DNA from: Chthoniobacterales bacterium
GTDB taxonomy: Bacteria; Verrucomicrobiota; Verrucomicrobiae; Chthoniobacterales; UBA10450
Direction: 5' to 3'
DNA length: 21,521 nt
NCBI GenBank assembly: GCA_003244125.1
Contig: QHBL01000385.1
Coordinates: 2,265 to 23,785 of the forward strand
The translations under genes and the position numbers were made by a program. Numbering within the stretch: the stretch's first letter is position 1; the number at the start of each line of letters is the position of its first letter. Positions 14,371 to 21,521 of the stretch are shown here, piece after piece. The notes below the pieces were generated by a model that had not been told where the DNA came from, made no database searches, and was given only the letters and a program-made list of their open reading frames with translations.

Positions 14371-16389
14371 TTAGTAGTTGGCGGTGTAACCGACCAGGTG
14401 AAACACTACTCCGACGTAAAGAGCGACCAGGAAAGCAACGGCCAACACCACGCTCCACACTTTCGCCCACCTCCGGCGCTTGCTCGCCAGCACCGTCCCG
14501 GCGTACCAACAACCCAGCGCCGCCCCGCCAACCAGGATGACAAACGTAGCTACCCGCAGAAGGATCAACCAAACATCCATCTTCGCCCCCGCCCAGTTGA
14601 GATCTGCTGCAATCAAGCTAACCACAAATACCCACGCCAGCATGATTCCTACTACCAGTAAGGAAGCGATCCGGACCAGACGATGCGCTTTCGCTTCCTT
14701 GCCGGTTAGTTCGTAAGCCGCGCCATAGCGCCGCCGGACTATCGCCGAAACCGGCCAGGCCAGCGTCGTGAGCGCGAGCGCCACCAGCGACATCAGCCAC
14801 AACGGAAGCAACCAACCCGATGACCACCACCACGGTACCGGCTCAAACATCATGAACGGATATTCGTCGTAGGCGAAGCGCACGACCTTACCGTTATCCA
14901 CCTTCGCCGCCAACCGATCGCCGCCCGCCGCGTTGCGCCAGACAAACGGCGCGATCTCCTGCCATTTCTTCGGCTGACCATCTGCTCCCTTCAAGGCTGT
15001 AACCGTGATCGTGCCATCCTTGTTCGGCGCCACCTGGATTTCGCCGAGCAAGTTGAGCATCGAGAGAAAGCTGGTGTGGGCGCGCCGGCTAAGGGTATAA
15101 CGACCGGTCATCAGCCGGGCGTGCGCCTTCGCCGTCTCGGCGTCCACTTTGCCTTCGGCCAGCGGGCCAGGGAAATAACGCTCCATGAATTGCTGGAAGA
15201 GCATGGTGCGAAGTGGGCCGGCTGCGCCCTCTTTACCCTGACTGTTCACTGACAAGTACAATCCAACGCCATTATCCGGCAGAAGGTTTAATTCGCTGTG
15301 GAACCACTCCGTGTCGCCGGCATGCGTGATCACGCGCCGGCCGTTGATGTTGTTCTGATAAAATCCGAGCAACATTTGGTTCAAAGGAGCGATGCCTTCA
15401 GCTGCCGTGCTGTGCATCTTCACCGCTGTCTCTTCCTTCAATATGCGCCCGGATTCGAATTGGCCATTTTGGAGATGCGCGATCATGAAGCGCGCCATGT
15501 CGCTCCCGCTGATCGAGAGCGAACCAGCGGGTGGGACGGAAATGATTTCGAACGGTTTGGGGTCGCCCGAGCCGAGCTTATAGCCCTTCGACATGTCCGC
15601 TTGCAAACGCTCCGGCAACGGCTGCCGAAAAGTGCCGTGGGTCATCCCAAGCGGCGCGAAGATTTTTTGTTCGATGTAATCGTCGAACGACAACCCGGAA
15701 AGGCGCTGCACGATATATCCCGCCAGGGCCGCGCCATAGTTCGAATAGGCCGGCGTGCTGCCCGCATCGGTCACGCGCGGAGGAATCCAATGTTTCAGTG
15801 CCTGGTCCAGCGGCAGAAATTCTTTCGGATCCGAAGTGATCAACGCCCGCGCATTTTCATCGAAACCCGGCGTGTGCGTCATGAGGTTGCGCATCGTGAT
15901 CGGCTTGCCGTTGCGCTCCGGAATTTTTAAATCGAGGTAGGTATTAATGTCGGCGTCGAGATCGATCTTGCCTTGTTCGACCATCTGCATCACCGCCGTC
16001 CAGGTGAAGAGCTTGGAGACCGATCCCGCGCGGAAAAGCGTACTGGCAGGATCGACCGGTTTGCGCCCCGCGACATCAGCATAGCCATATCCCTTGCTCA
16101 GCATCACCTGGCCGTCTTTCACCACCGCCACCACTGCACCCGCGATATCCCCGCGTTGCAGCGCATAAGGCATGAATCCGTCGAGCCACGCTTGCACATC
16201 CTCTTTCGTCAATGCCTGCGCGGCCGGAGCGGGTAGTTCCGGCGTCTTTGCACCGGTTTCGGGCGCGCCAGCTGGGGGAGCCGCTGCCGGTGGCGCGATG
16301 CTTGGTACCTGTCCGGACGCAGAAGAAAGACCCACAGCGATGGCCGCGAACTTACTAATAAGAATGATCGGAACGAATCGTGTGCGCAT
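14371..16389 (-). CDS. PF00144 serine hydrolase with C-terminal membrane domain (paralogue 2)
   Basis: 672 residues from ATG 16389. A signal peptide or anchor (about 1-26, MRTRFVPIILISKFAAIAVG) is followed by a Pro/Ala-rich linker (QVPSIAPPAAAPPAGAP), then the catalytic domain with Ser123-Val-Ser-Lys126, Tyr215-Ser-Asn217 and His356-Ala-Gly358. A beta-rich linker (about 415-515) and a C-terminal bundle of four to five helices (WLLPLWLMSLVALALTTLAW onward, ending FHLVGYTANY) complete it. It shares long blocks with its neighbour (VPSIAPP, ALTKEDVQAWLDG / LTKEDADAWLDG, QRGDIAGAVV, GSVSKLF, FRQP-PERL), so the pair arose by tandem duplication. It has its own promoter and sits divergently beside the XRE-cupin regulator. 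An inner-membrane-anchored periplasmic peptidase or esterase is likely; the substrate is not shown. Confidence 0.88.
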   Translation of the reverse strand: MRTRFVPIILISKFAAIAVGLSSASGQVPSIAPPAAAPPAGAPETGAKTPELPAPAAQALTKEDVQAWLDGFMPYALQRGDIAGAVVAVVKDGQVMLSKGYGYADVAGRKPVDPASTLFRAGSVSKLFTWTAVMQMVEQGKIDLDADINTYLDLKIPERNGKPITMRNLMTHTPGFDENARALITSDPKEFLPLDQALKHWIPPRVTDAGSTPAYSNYGAALAGYIVQRLSGLSFDDYIEQKIFAPLGMTHGTFRQPLPERLQADMSKGYKLGSGDPKPFEIISVPPAGSLSISGSDMARFMIAHLQNGQFESGRILKEETAVKMHSTAAEGIAPLNQMLLGFYQNNINGRRVITHAGDTEWFHSELNLLPDNGVGLYLSVNSQGKEGAAGPLRTMLFQQFMERYFPGPLAEGKVDAETAKAHARLMTGRYTLSRRAHTSFLSMLNLLGEIQVAPNKDGTITVTALKGADGQPKKWQEIAPFVWRNAAGGDRLAAKVDNGKVVRFAYDEYPFMMFEPVPWWWSSGWLLPLWLMSLVALALTTLAWPVSAIVRRRYGAAYELTGKEAKAHRLVRIASLLVVGIMLAWVFVVSLIAADLNWAGAKMDVWLILLRVATFVILVGGAALGCWYAGTVLASKRRRWAKVWSVVLAVAFLVALYVGVVFHLVGYTANY

Positions 16390-16431
16390 AGTTGGTTTGG
16401 TTGAGACTTCGAAGCGAGAATGAGCGACTTA

Positions 16432-16473
16432 TCCTAATCAGGACAGTAACAAGTCCAATCAGAAAATTGTCAA
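16432..16473 (-). promoter_or_regulatory. Promoter and operator pair of hydrolase paralogue 2
   Basis: The minus strand has TTGACA (16473-16468), a 17-base spacer and GTTACT (16450-16445), giving a leader of about 50 bases. Plus-strand half-sites are CCAATCAG (16455-16462, in the spacer) and TCCTAATCAGGA (16432-16443, at the expected start point), centres 21 bp apart. It lies in the divergent intergenic region shared with the regulator. Confidence 0.7.
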
Positions 16474-16516
16474 GTTTTTGCTCGCGACTCGGCTATCCCA
16501 GCGCGAATGCGATCTT

Positions 16517-16545
16517 TTGACAAGCGTTAGCCCAGCGACCATGCT
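16517..16545 (+). promoter_or_regulatory. Possible promoter of the regulator gene
   Basis: TTGACA (16517-16522) followed after 17 bases by CATGCT, a weak -10, about 67 bases before the regulator ATG. No CTGATTAG-type half-site lies over it, so direct autoregulation from this promoter is not evident. Only the -35 box is good. Confidence 0.3.
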
Positions 16546-16611
16546 CGGAAAGAACGAGACGACGGCAAATGCCGCTCTTTTTCTGGCTGTGACTAATTTC
16601 CCCGAAACTTT

Positions 16612-17337
16612 ATGAAGTCGCAGCAACCCTCTATCGGCCGCATCCTGCGGGCTCTGCGCACGCACAAGGGCTGGACGCTCAAGGAAATGAGCGCGCATTC
16701 CGGCATTCCGCTTTCCACCTTGTCCAAAGTAGAACACGACCGGCTGACACTGACCTACGACAAGCTCCAGCTTCTTAGCCAGCGGCTGAACATTACGATG
16801 TCGGAGTTATTCGCCGAGCCGACCGACACGGCGGAACCTGCGGTGACGGCGCGGCGCAGCGTCGGACGAATGGAAGATGCCGTGCGCGTGAAAACCGCGA
16901 ACTACGATTACTACTACCTTTGCCCAGAGCTACGCCACAAGCGCATGATTCCCGTCCTGGCCCGCGTCCGCGCCAAAACTCTCGATGAGTTCGGCGACCT
17001 GGTGCGGCACTCCGGCGAAGAATACACCTGCGTGCTGGAAGGAACGGTCGTGCTTCATACGGAATTTTACGATCCGATGACCCTGAAGGTCGGCGAATCA
17101 GTCTATATCGACTCGAACATGGGACATGCCTATCTCGCGGGAGAAGGTTGCCGCGAGGCAGTAGTTCTGTGCGTCTGCTCCAGCCTTGAAGAAAAGTTCA
17201 TGGAATCATTGCTCAACCTGCACGGACAAAACAACGCCCGCGCAACGGCGCCGGCCACGTCGGTTGCGAGGAAAACGCCCGTCGAACTCAAACGTGCCCG
17301 GCGCGCAAAGACCAGACGAAGTTCGCCCACACTTTAA
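16612..17337 (+). CDS. XRE-family transcriptional regulator with cupin sensor domain
   Basis: 241 residues. An N-terminal helix-turn-helix covers about 8-65 (IGRILRALRTHKGWTLKEMSAHSG, with recognition helix around LSTLSKVEHDR). A cupin_2 barrel covers about 110-190, with RHSGEEYTCVLEG and NMGHAYLAGEG supplying the usual His/Glu/His set (His133, Glu136/137, His172). The tail (about 205-241) is rich in Arg/Lys/Ala and may add non-specific DNA contact. XRE-cupin regulators commonly control amino-acid or amine catabolism and sense a small ligand through the cupin. It is divergent from the second hydrolase paralogue and next to one of three repeated operator pairs, so it is the best candidate for binding them. 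No good Shine-Dalgarno precedes the ATG. Confidence 0.88.
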   Translation: MKSQQPSIGRILRALRTHKGWTLKEMSAHSGIPLSTLSKVEHDRLTLTYDKLQLLSQRLNITMSELFAEPTDTAEPAVTARRSVGRMEDAVRVKTANYDYYYLCPELRHKRMIPVLARVRAKTLDEFGDLVRHSGEEYTCVLEGTVVLHTEFYDPMTLKVGESVYIDSNMGHAYLAGEGCREAVVLCVCSSLEEKFMESLLNLHGQNNARATAPATSVARKTPVELKRARRAKTRRSSPTL

Positions 17338-17460
17338 GGTAAGATTTTCGCGCCCAGATTAACGGCCAACCGTTTCGTCTGCTTATTTTCATAAACGGCC
17401 ACGATGAAGTAACTAACGCCCCAATTCTGGATTGGCAACGCCACGCGTGATCACGTCCTG
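17334..17460 (-). pseudogene. Possible remnant of a gene 3' end, convergent with the regulator
   Basis: A frame open on the minus strand from about 17460 to a TAA at 17334-17336 reads ...LPIQNWGVSYFIVAVYENKQ, then TKRLAVNLGAKILP. It looks protein-like but has no start and overlaps the 5' part of the EVE remnant on the other strand. Not recognised; it may be the tail of a gene lost by deletion, or chance. Confidence 0.25.
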
Positions 17461-17697
17461 CGCGGGGTCGCCGGCGGGTTCTGCCAGCTGAGTCACGGGC
17501 GACCGGAAGCTCTTCACCGGATGCGGCGAGGCGATTGGATCATCTATTATTCGAGTCGGGAATCATTCGACGCGCGGCATGAATCCGATCCCAGCGCGGG
17601 CAAATGGGCGGAACGTGCGATACCGAAATTAAAGCTACGAGCAGTTCGGAATTCGAGAAGAAATAGCACCTATCTCTCGTTAACTACTTTTTTGTAA
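17404..17697 (+). pseudogene. Broken EVE-domain protein gene
   Basis: In one frame from ATG 17404 the third codon is TAA. The same frame then reads TPQFWIGNATRDHVLRG, VAGGFCQLSHGRPEALHRM and RRGDWIIYYSSRESF, which I recognise as the N-terminal half of an EVE-domain protein (PUA-like fold; the intact form has about 145 residues). After about 55 residues the resemblance stops, and unrelated codons run to TAA at 17695. It is thus damaged by both a nonsense codon and a 3' deletion. Intact relatives are thought to bind modified bases. Shown by pattern recognition only. Confidence 0.6.
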
Positions 17698-17783
17698 TTT
17701 ACCAACTAGGCTCGCCGGTCGGTCCCCCAGCGTGCGTGAAGGAAACGCTCCCAGGGAGAGAATGAATCTTATCGGCGAGTAAC
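17698..17783. other. Short unassigned junction between two gene remnants
   Basis: Nothing is recognised here. A TGA at 17763-17765 closes the frame of the following DUF4331 fragment, and no promoter or ribosome-binding site is visible. Together with its neighbours it forms a roughly 900-bp decayed stretch between the regulator and the intact DUF4331 gene. Confidence 0.4.
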
Positions 17784-18239
17784 CCGATTCGCCAGGGAAA
17801 TCCGCTCGTGAACAACGGGCTCATCCCCGCACCCCGGAAGAATGAATACAACGGCGCCACCACCGAGGACGACGCACGCGGCAGGTTCGCGGCCGATCTC
17901 GTGAAGTCTCTGCGCAATTTCGCCACCGACGACGCGCACATCAATACGATCCTCGATATATATCAGCGCAAGGGCGACATCCTGCGCCTCGATCTGACCG
18001 TGCCAAACTTCGGCCCGCAAGGCGGCAACAATCCCGGCGGTGGCTTCGGCAACATGGGCGGGCGCCGCTTGGTCGACGATGTGGTGGACACGACCTTCAC
18101 CCTGATCAACAACGGTGTTCTTCTGACTGATTTCGTGAATGGGAACGAAGTTCCATTCCGCAACGTCTTTCCGTTCGTGGCCGATCCGACCCAGCCGTTC
18201 CCGCCCGGACAAGATCCTGACGATCACACGCGCCAGTAA
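17784..18239 (+). pseudogene. 5'-truncated DUF4331 gene (C-terminal third only)
   Basis: From about 17790 the frame reads QGNPLVNNGLIPAPRKNEYN and continues to the end DPTQPF...DDHTRQ, collinear with residues about 270-412 of the intact DUF4331 protein encoded next to it (DGNPLVNNGLLPPARKDEYN ... DDHTRQ). The N-terminal signal peptide, the SDHIDSP start and about 270 residues are missing, and an upstream in-frame TGA excludes a longer product. A GTG at 17808 could start a 143-residue fragment, but without a signal peptide it would stay cytoplasmic. Many substitutions separate it from the neighbour, so the duplication is old. Best read as the remnant of a tandem copy cut by the deletion that also truncated the EVE gene. 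Confidence 0.75.
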
Positions 18240-18259
18240 GTTCGCATAGTAATTGTGAG

Positions 18260-18295
18260 ACCGCGCCGTGGCTTCGAGCCCGGCGCGGTTTTCTT
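18260..18295 (+). terminator. Rho-independent terminator
   Basis: Stem ACCGCGCCG (18260-18268) and CGGCGCGGT (18281-18289) with a 12-base loop, followed by TTTTCTT. It lies about 20 bases after the stop of the truncated DUF4331 copy, and is a strong intrinsic terminator. Confidence 0.8.
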
Positions 18296-18395
18296 GTGCC
18301 TCGAAGCATGAACCTAACGAATGCAAATAATCCGGAATAAACTTTCTGATCGGCTGCTCTCTCTTTGTGAAAGCGAACCTCAAAAAGAAAGATTT

Positions 18396-19634
18396 ATGAT
18401 TCAGCAAGACCAACTCTTCCACCCCATCGCACCTCGCGGTGTAAGACTGCTGGCGGCTTGTGCGCTTATCGCCACACTGCTGCCCGGCGCACCAAAACTC
18501 CGCGCATCCGATCACATCGATTCCCCCTCGATCACGCAGGATCGCGGTGCGGATTTAACCGACAACTACGCGTTCCTCGACCCGAACGACAACGAGCAGG
18601 TCGTCCTCATCATGAGCACGCAAGGGTTCGTCGTTTCCGGCGAACATTTCGGCATGGCCATCTTCGATCACAACATTCGTTACCGATTTGAAATCGAGAA
18701 TACGGGAGACGCGCAACCGGATGCGTTCGTTGATGTTGTTTATTCAAAGGGGCTGGGCCGCGAGAAAACGCAAACCGCCACGATCACGCTGCCGGGCGGA
18801 AAGACTTTCACCGCGCCAACCACCAAGGCGACTCAGGAGTATAAGGCTCCCGAAATCGTGATCACGGAAGATAAGGAGACCGGCGCGAAGTTCTACGCGG
18901 GCGTCGCGGACGATCCGTTTTTCCTCGATGACACAGGCGCGAATCGTCTCGTCGGTTCCGCCATCAAGAATCCGGGACATCCGCAGACTTCGTACCTCAG
19001 CGAACGCGGTGGCCGCGACACTTACGCGGGCTTTAACACGCTGATCACCGCCGTGAGCGTGCCGGCGAAAATGCTGAAAGGCACGTCCGATGTGATCGGC
19101 ATCAACGCGATCACGCAACGGCATGTGACGCAGAAGTTCGGCGCGGAAGGAGTGCTGACCGGCGAGGGCGATTACGTGAACGTGGATCGCGATGGGAATC
19201 CGCTGGTGAACAACGGCCTCCTTCCTCCGGCCAGAAAAGACGAATATAATGCAGCGTCCACGACCGACGACGCGGCAGGCAAGTTCAAGGACGACATCGT
19301 GAAATCGCTCAAAGCGATGAACACGGACGAGGAGCACATCGCGAAGCTGGCGAAGATCGCAGTCGATAACGGCGACATTCTGCGCCTCGACCTGACGGTG
19401 CCTAACAAGGGATCGGGCGGCGGAAGCAACAAGGATGGTGGCTTTGGTAAAATGGGCGGGCGCCGCCTCCAGGATGACGTGGTCGACATGGTCTTCACTA
19501 TGATCAACAACGGAAAAGCGCTGGGCGATAAAGTCGATGCGAACGAAAAGCCGTTCCGCGACAAGTTCCCTTTCGTAGCAGATCCGACGCAGCCATTTGA
19601 AGCCGGCGCGAAGGACGATCACACGCGGCAATAG
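18396..19634 (+). CDS. Exported DUF4331 family protein
   Basis: 412 residues from ATG 18396; the frame is open from 18321, but the first 25 codons precede a normal signal peptide (VRLLAACALIATLLPGAPKLRA) and are left out. The mature protein starts SDHIDSP, the characteristic beginning of DUF4331 proteins, followed by DLTDNYAFLDP. It runs through the beta-rich domain to a Gly-rich stretch (GSGGGSNKDGGFGKMGGRRL) and DPTQPFEAGAKDDHTRQ. It has the size of a full-length family member. The biochemical function of DUF4331 is unknown; members often neighbour TPR and HupE/UreJ proteins, as here. It lies 64 bases before the likely TPR start, separated by a hairpin. Extracytoplasmic location is clear; the role is not. 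Confidence 0.88.
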   Translation: MIQQDQLFHPIAPRGVRLLAACALIATLLPGAPKLRASDHIDSPSITQDRGADLTDNYAFLDPNDNEQVVLIMSTQGFVVSGEHFGMAIFDHNIRYRFEIENTGDAQPDAFVDVVYSKGLGREKTQTATITLPGGKTFTAPTTKATQEYKAPEIVITEDKETGAKFYAGVADDPFFLDDTGANRLVGSAIKNPGHPQTSYLSERGGRDTYAGFNTLITAVSVPAKMLKGTSDVIGINAITQRHVTQKFGAEGVLTGEGDYVNVDRDGNPLVNNGLLPPARKDEYNAASTTDDAAGKFKDDIVKSLKAMNTDEEHIAKLAKIAVDNGDILRLDLTVPNKGSGGGSNKDGGFGKMGGRRLQDDVVDMVFTMINNGKALGDKVDANEKPFRDKFPFVADPTQPFEAGAKDDHTRQ

Positions 19635-19645
19635 TTGGTTGGAAA

Positions 19646-19681
19646 GCTCCGCGCCGTGGGCACTCGCTGACGGCGCGGAGC
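19646..19681 (+). terminator. Hairpin between the DUF4331 and TPR genes (attenuator or mRNA processing site)
   Basis: GCTCCGCGCCG (19646-19656) pairs perfectly with CGGCGCGGAGC (19671-19681), loop of 14 bases. It begins 11 bases after the stop codon. There is no T-run, unlike the related hairpin after the truncated copy, so partial termination or mRNA stabilisation is more likely than full termination. Confidence 0.4.
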
Positions 19682-19698
19682 GCTTCGTCGAGGCGAAC

Positions 19699-21123
19699 AT
19701 GACAGCTTTCATCAGCGCGCGCGGCGTCGATTCTGTTGCAGTGGATGAGGTGACGGCGGCGATCATGACGATCCCGGACAAAGGCAGGCCGCTGAGATTT
19801 CGAATCGCGCTGACGATCAGCGCGATCGTTCTTGGCGGCTTGTTTTCGTTAGGCACGCGATCTCGTCCGGCCGTGCTCACGCCGGCACCGCGCGAGCAGA
19901 CGAAGGTTTCTCTTTCCGACGAAGGCGCGACGCAAGCCGCGATTCGTTTCTACCTCGCACGCGTCGAGCGCGATCCGGAGGACACGCGCTCTCAAAACAC
20001 GCTCGCCGAATATTACCTCCAGGCAGTGCGCGAGAGCGGCAACGAAGATTACCTGCCGCGCGCGCTGGCAGCGGCGCACGCATCGGTCGATACGGTGGTC
20101 CCGGAAAGAAATGTCGGCGGGTTGACGGCGCTCGCGCGTTGTGAGTTTTCGAATCACAACTTCGCGGCGGCGCGCGATCACGCCATGACGCTGATCACAC
20201 TGAATCCCGGCAAGAGTGAGCCATTCGCTATTTTGGGCGATGCGCAGCTCGAGCTGGGTGATTACGATGCCGCGACGAAAGCGTTTGCGGAAATGGAACG
20301 GCTGAGCCCGGAGGACTCCGGCACGCACACGAGGCTGGCGCGCGCCGCGTTTCTGCGCGCCGACCCAAATGACGCCAAAGCACATCTCTGGAGAGCGCTC
20401 AAGCTCTTGTCAGGCCAACCTGATCCGCCGCGCGAAGCGGTCGCGTGGTGCCGCTGGCAACTGGGTGAAATCGCATTTTCGGCGGGTGACGACCAGAAGG
20501 CGGAGCGCTGCTATCGCGAAGCGTTAGCCGATTTGCCCAACTCGTTCCGCGCGCTCGCTGCGCTCGGCCGGGTTTGCGCCAGACGCGGAGATTTTCCCGC
20601 AGCGATCATGCTCTACGAACAAGCGGTGCGGATCGCGCCCGACGTCAATTCGATGGCAGCGCTCGGTGATCTCTACACGCAGGCAGGACGCGCGGCGGAC
20701 GCTGGGGTTCGTTTCGAGCTGGTCGAGCAACTCGGCGAGCATTCGCGCAAAATTCATAACTCGCCGTTCAATCGCAACCTCGCGCTCTTCTACGCCGACC
20801 ACGACTTGAAGGCCGAAGAAGCTTACGCGCTCGCGCAAGGCGAGTACGCGGCCGGGCGGCACGATGTGTATGGCGCGGATGCGCTCGCGTGGACGGCGCT
20901 CAAAGCCGGCCGCATAGCGGAAGCGCAGTCGGCGATGGAAGAGGCACTGCGGCTCGGCACGCTCGACGCGCGCTTTTTTTACCACGCAGGGATGATCGCG
21001 CGCGCGGCTGGGGAAAACGCGACGGCGGTCGAGTTTTTAAAACACGCGCTCGCACTCAATCCCCACTTCGATCTACTCCAGAGCAAGGTCGCGCAGGATG
21101 CATTGGAGGGTTTAGCGCGATGA
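19699..21123 (+). CDS. Membrane-anchored tetratricopeptide repeat protein
   Basis: 474 residues from ATG 19699, which has GAGG seven bases upstream. The frame is open from 19597 inside the DUF4331 gene, and ATG 19765 (MTIPDKGRPLRFRIALTISA) is another good choice because it lies just before the membrane segment. A single transmembrane helix (about residues 32-53, RIALTISAIVLGGLFSLGT) places the rest in the periplasm. About eight to ten TPR-type helical hairpins follow, for example FAILGDAQLELGDYDAATKA, LAALGRVCARRGDFPAAIML and FYHAGMIARAAGENATAVEF. TPR arrays mediate protein contacts. The stop overlaps the next ATG (ATGA), so it is translationally coupled to the HupE/UreJ-type gene; with DUF4331 it forms a conserved-looking trio. 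Confidence 0.85.
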   Translation: MTAFISARGVDSVAVDEVTAAIMTIPDKGRPLRFRIALTISAIVLGGLFSLGTRSRPAVLTPAPREQTKVSLSDEGATQAAIRFYLARVERDPEDTRSQNTLAEYYLQAVRESGNEDYLPRALAAAHASVDTVVPERNVGGLTALARCEFSNHNFAAARDHAMTLITLNPGKSEPFAILGDAQLELGDYDAATKAFAEMERLSPEDSGTHTRLARAAFLRADPNDAKAHLWRALKLLSGQPDPPREAVAWCRWQLGEIAFSAGDDQKAERCYREALADLPNSFRALAALGRVCARRGDFPAAIMLYEQAVRIAPDVNSMAALGDLYTQAGRAADAGVRFELVEQLGEHSRKIHNSPFNRNLALFYADHDLKAEEAYALAQGEYAAGRHDVYGADALAWTALKAGRIAEAQSAMEEALRLGTLDARFFYHAGMIARAAGENATAVEFLKHALALNPHFDLLQSKVAQDALEGLAR

Positions 21124-21521
21124 AGCGCCGGATGTGCGCTGCCCTCGCGGGCCTCGCTGCCATCCTTCTGTCGGGAGCGGCGTTTGGGCACGATCTGCCT
21201 CTGAGTTACGTCGACGTGCGCATTGACCGCAGCGGAGCGGAGGCAACAATCGAAGCATCCGCAAAAAATTTCTCACGCGAGCTTTCCGGCGTCACTGAAG
21301 AGAGCCTGCTCGAACCATCCACTCTGGCGTCGGACACCGACCAACTGTCCGCGCTGCTCGCTTCGCGTTTCGCGGTCGAAGCGGATGGCGAACCGCTCCG
21401 CTTGCAACTACTCGCCGCCGAGCCACTCGCGGCGCGACGCGACGTGCGGCTCCGGTTTCAACTGATCGGAAAACAACCGGCCGCCGCGGTGCAGGTGAAT
21501 TGCGATCTGTTCTCCTTCGAC
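21120..21521 (+). CDS. HupE/UreJ family protein, N-terminal part (runs off the window)
   Basis: Open from ATG 21120 to the window end (134 residues). A signal peptide (MKRRMCAALAGLAAILLSGA) is followed by HDLPLSYVDVRIDRSGAEAT and an extracytoplasmic beta-rich domain. This resembles the N-terminal region of large HupE/UreJ_2 proteins, whose C-terminal half carries six or more membrane helices and is thought to handle metal ions (nickel or cobalt) in better-studied relatives. The membrane half lies beyond the window, so the call rests on the N-terminal pattern and on the DUF4331-TPR context. Start overlaps the TPR stop by ATGA. Confidence 0.65.
   Translation, partial: MKRRMCAALAGLAAILLSGAAFGHDLPLSYVDVRIDRSGAEATIEASAKNFSRELSGVTEESLLEPSTLASDTDQLSALLASRFAVEADGEPLRLQLLAAEPLAARRDVRLRFQLIGKQPAAAVQVNCDLFSFD

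Noticed and set aside
17769..18515. 248-codon minus-strand frame
   Set aside because: It is antisense to the DUF4331 fragment and crosses the terminator and the intact gene's start; it mirrors the 18744-19880 shadow.
18744..19880. 378-codon minus-strand frame
   Set aside because: It is antisense to the clearly recognisable DUF4331 gene and shows no family motifs; it arises from codon bias on the coding strand.
1..21521. tRNA, rRNA, CRISPR array, riboswitch or phage genes
   Set aside because: No cloverleaf, ribosomal RNA stretch, regularly spaced repeats or phage-type proteins were recognised on either strand.

Overview
The window comes from a GC-rich, Gram-negative chromosome: there is a TonB-dependent receptor, and many proteins are exported. 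The repertoire (DUF4331-TPR-HupE/UreJ order, DUF1611 protein, several beta-lactamase-fold hydrolases, dispersed palindromic repeats, weak Shine-Dalgarno sites) suggests an uncultured soil Verrucomicrobiota, or less likely an Acidobacteriota member. This is inference; no marker gene is present.

Region 1 (1-1738, minus strand): three small unrelated genes for exported or membrane proteins of unknown function. Their junctions carry attC-like core motifs (RYYYAAC / GTTRRRY), with one fairly well-formed palindromic attC candidate at 1108-1279. The stretch looks like integron gene cassettes without a visible integrase.

Region 2 (1739-16389, minus strand): the core of the window, a locus that appears devoted to D-amino-acid-containing peptides, most plausibly peptidoglycan fragments. 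In transcription order it contains two tandem paralogous PF00144 serine hydrolases with membrane tails; an L-Ala-D/L-Glu-type epimerase overlapping a POT-family transporter; then a second operon of TonB-dependent receptor, DUF1611 (DgcN-like) protein, PF00144 hydrolase with a DUF3471-like tail, D-aminoacylase-like amidohydrolase and class A beta-lactamase-like hydrolase. Uptake through the outer membrane, periplasmic hydrolysis, inner-membrane peptide import and cytoplasmic epimerisation or N-acylation make a coherent pathway. Several members depart from family consensus at catalytic positions: the amidohydrolase lacks HxH and Cys ligands, the class A enzyme lacks the omega-loop Glu, and the POT protein lacks ExxER.

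Three promoters in region 2 (near 9675, 14206 and 16432) share a TTGACA -35 box and paired CTGATTAG-type half-sites about 21 bp apart. An XRE-cupin regulator is encoded divergently at 16612-17337, next to one of them, so a small local regulon is likely. A 126-bp inverted-repeat element sits in frame inside the 5' end of the DUF3471-tailed hydrolase gene and also supplies the stop codon of the DUF1611 gene.

Region 3 (17338-18320): decayed DNA with a broken EVE-domain gene and the C-terminal third of a DUF4331 gene followed by a good terminator. Region 4 (18396-21521, plus strand): an intact exported DUF4331 protein, a TPR protein and the beginning of a HupE/UreJ-family protein, in one direction and tightly packed.
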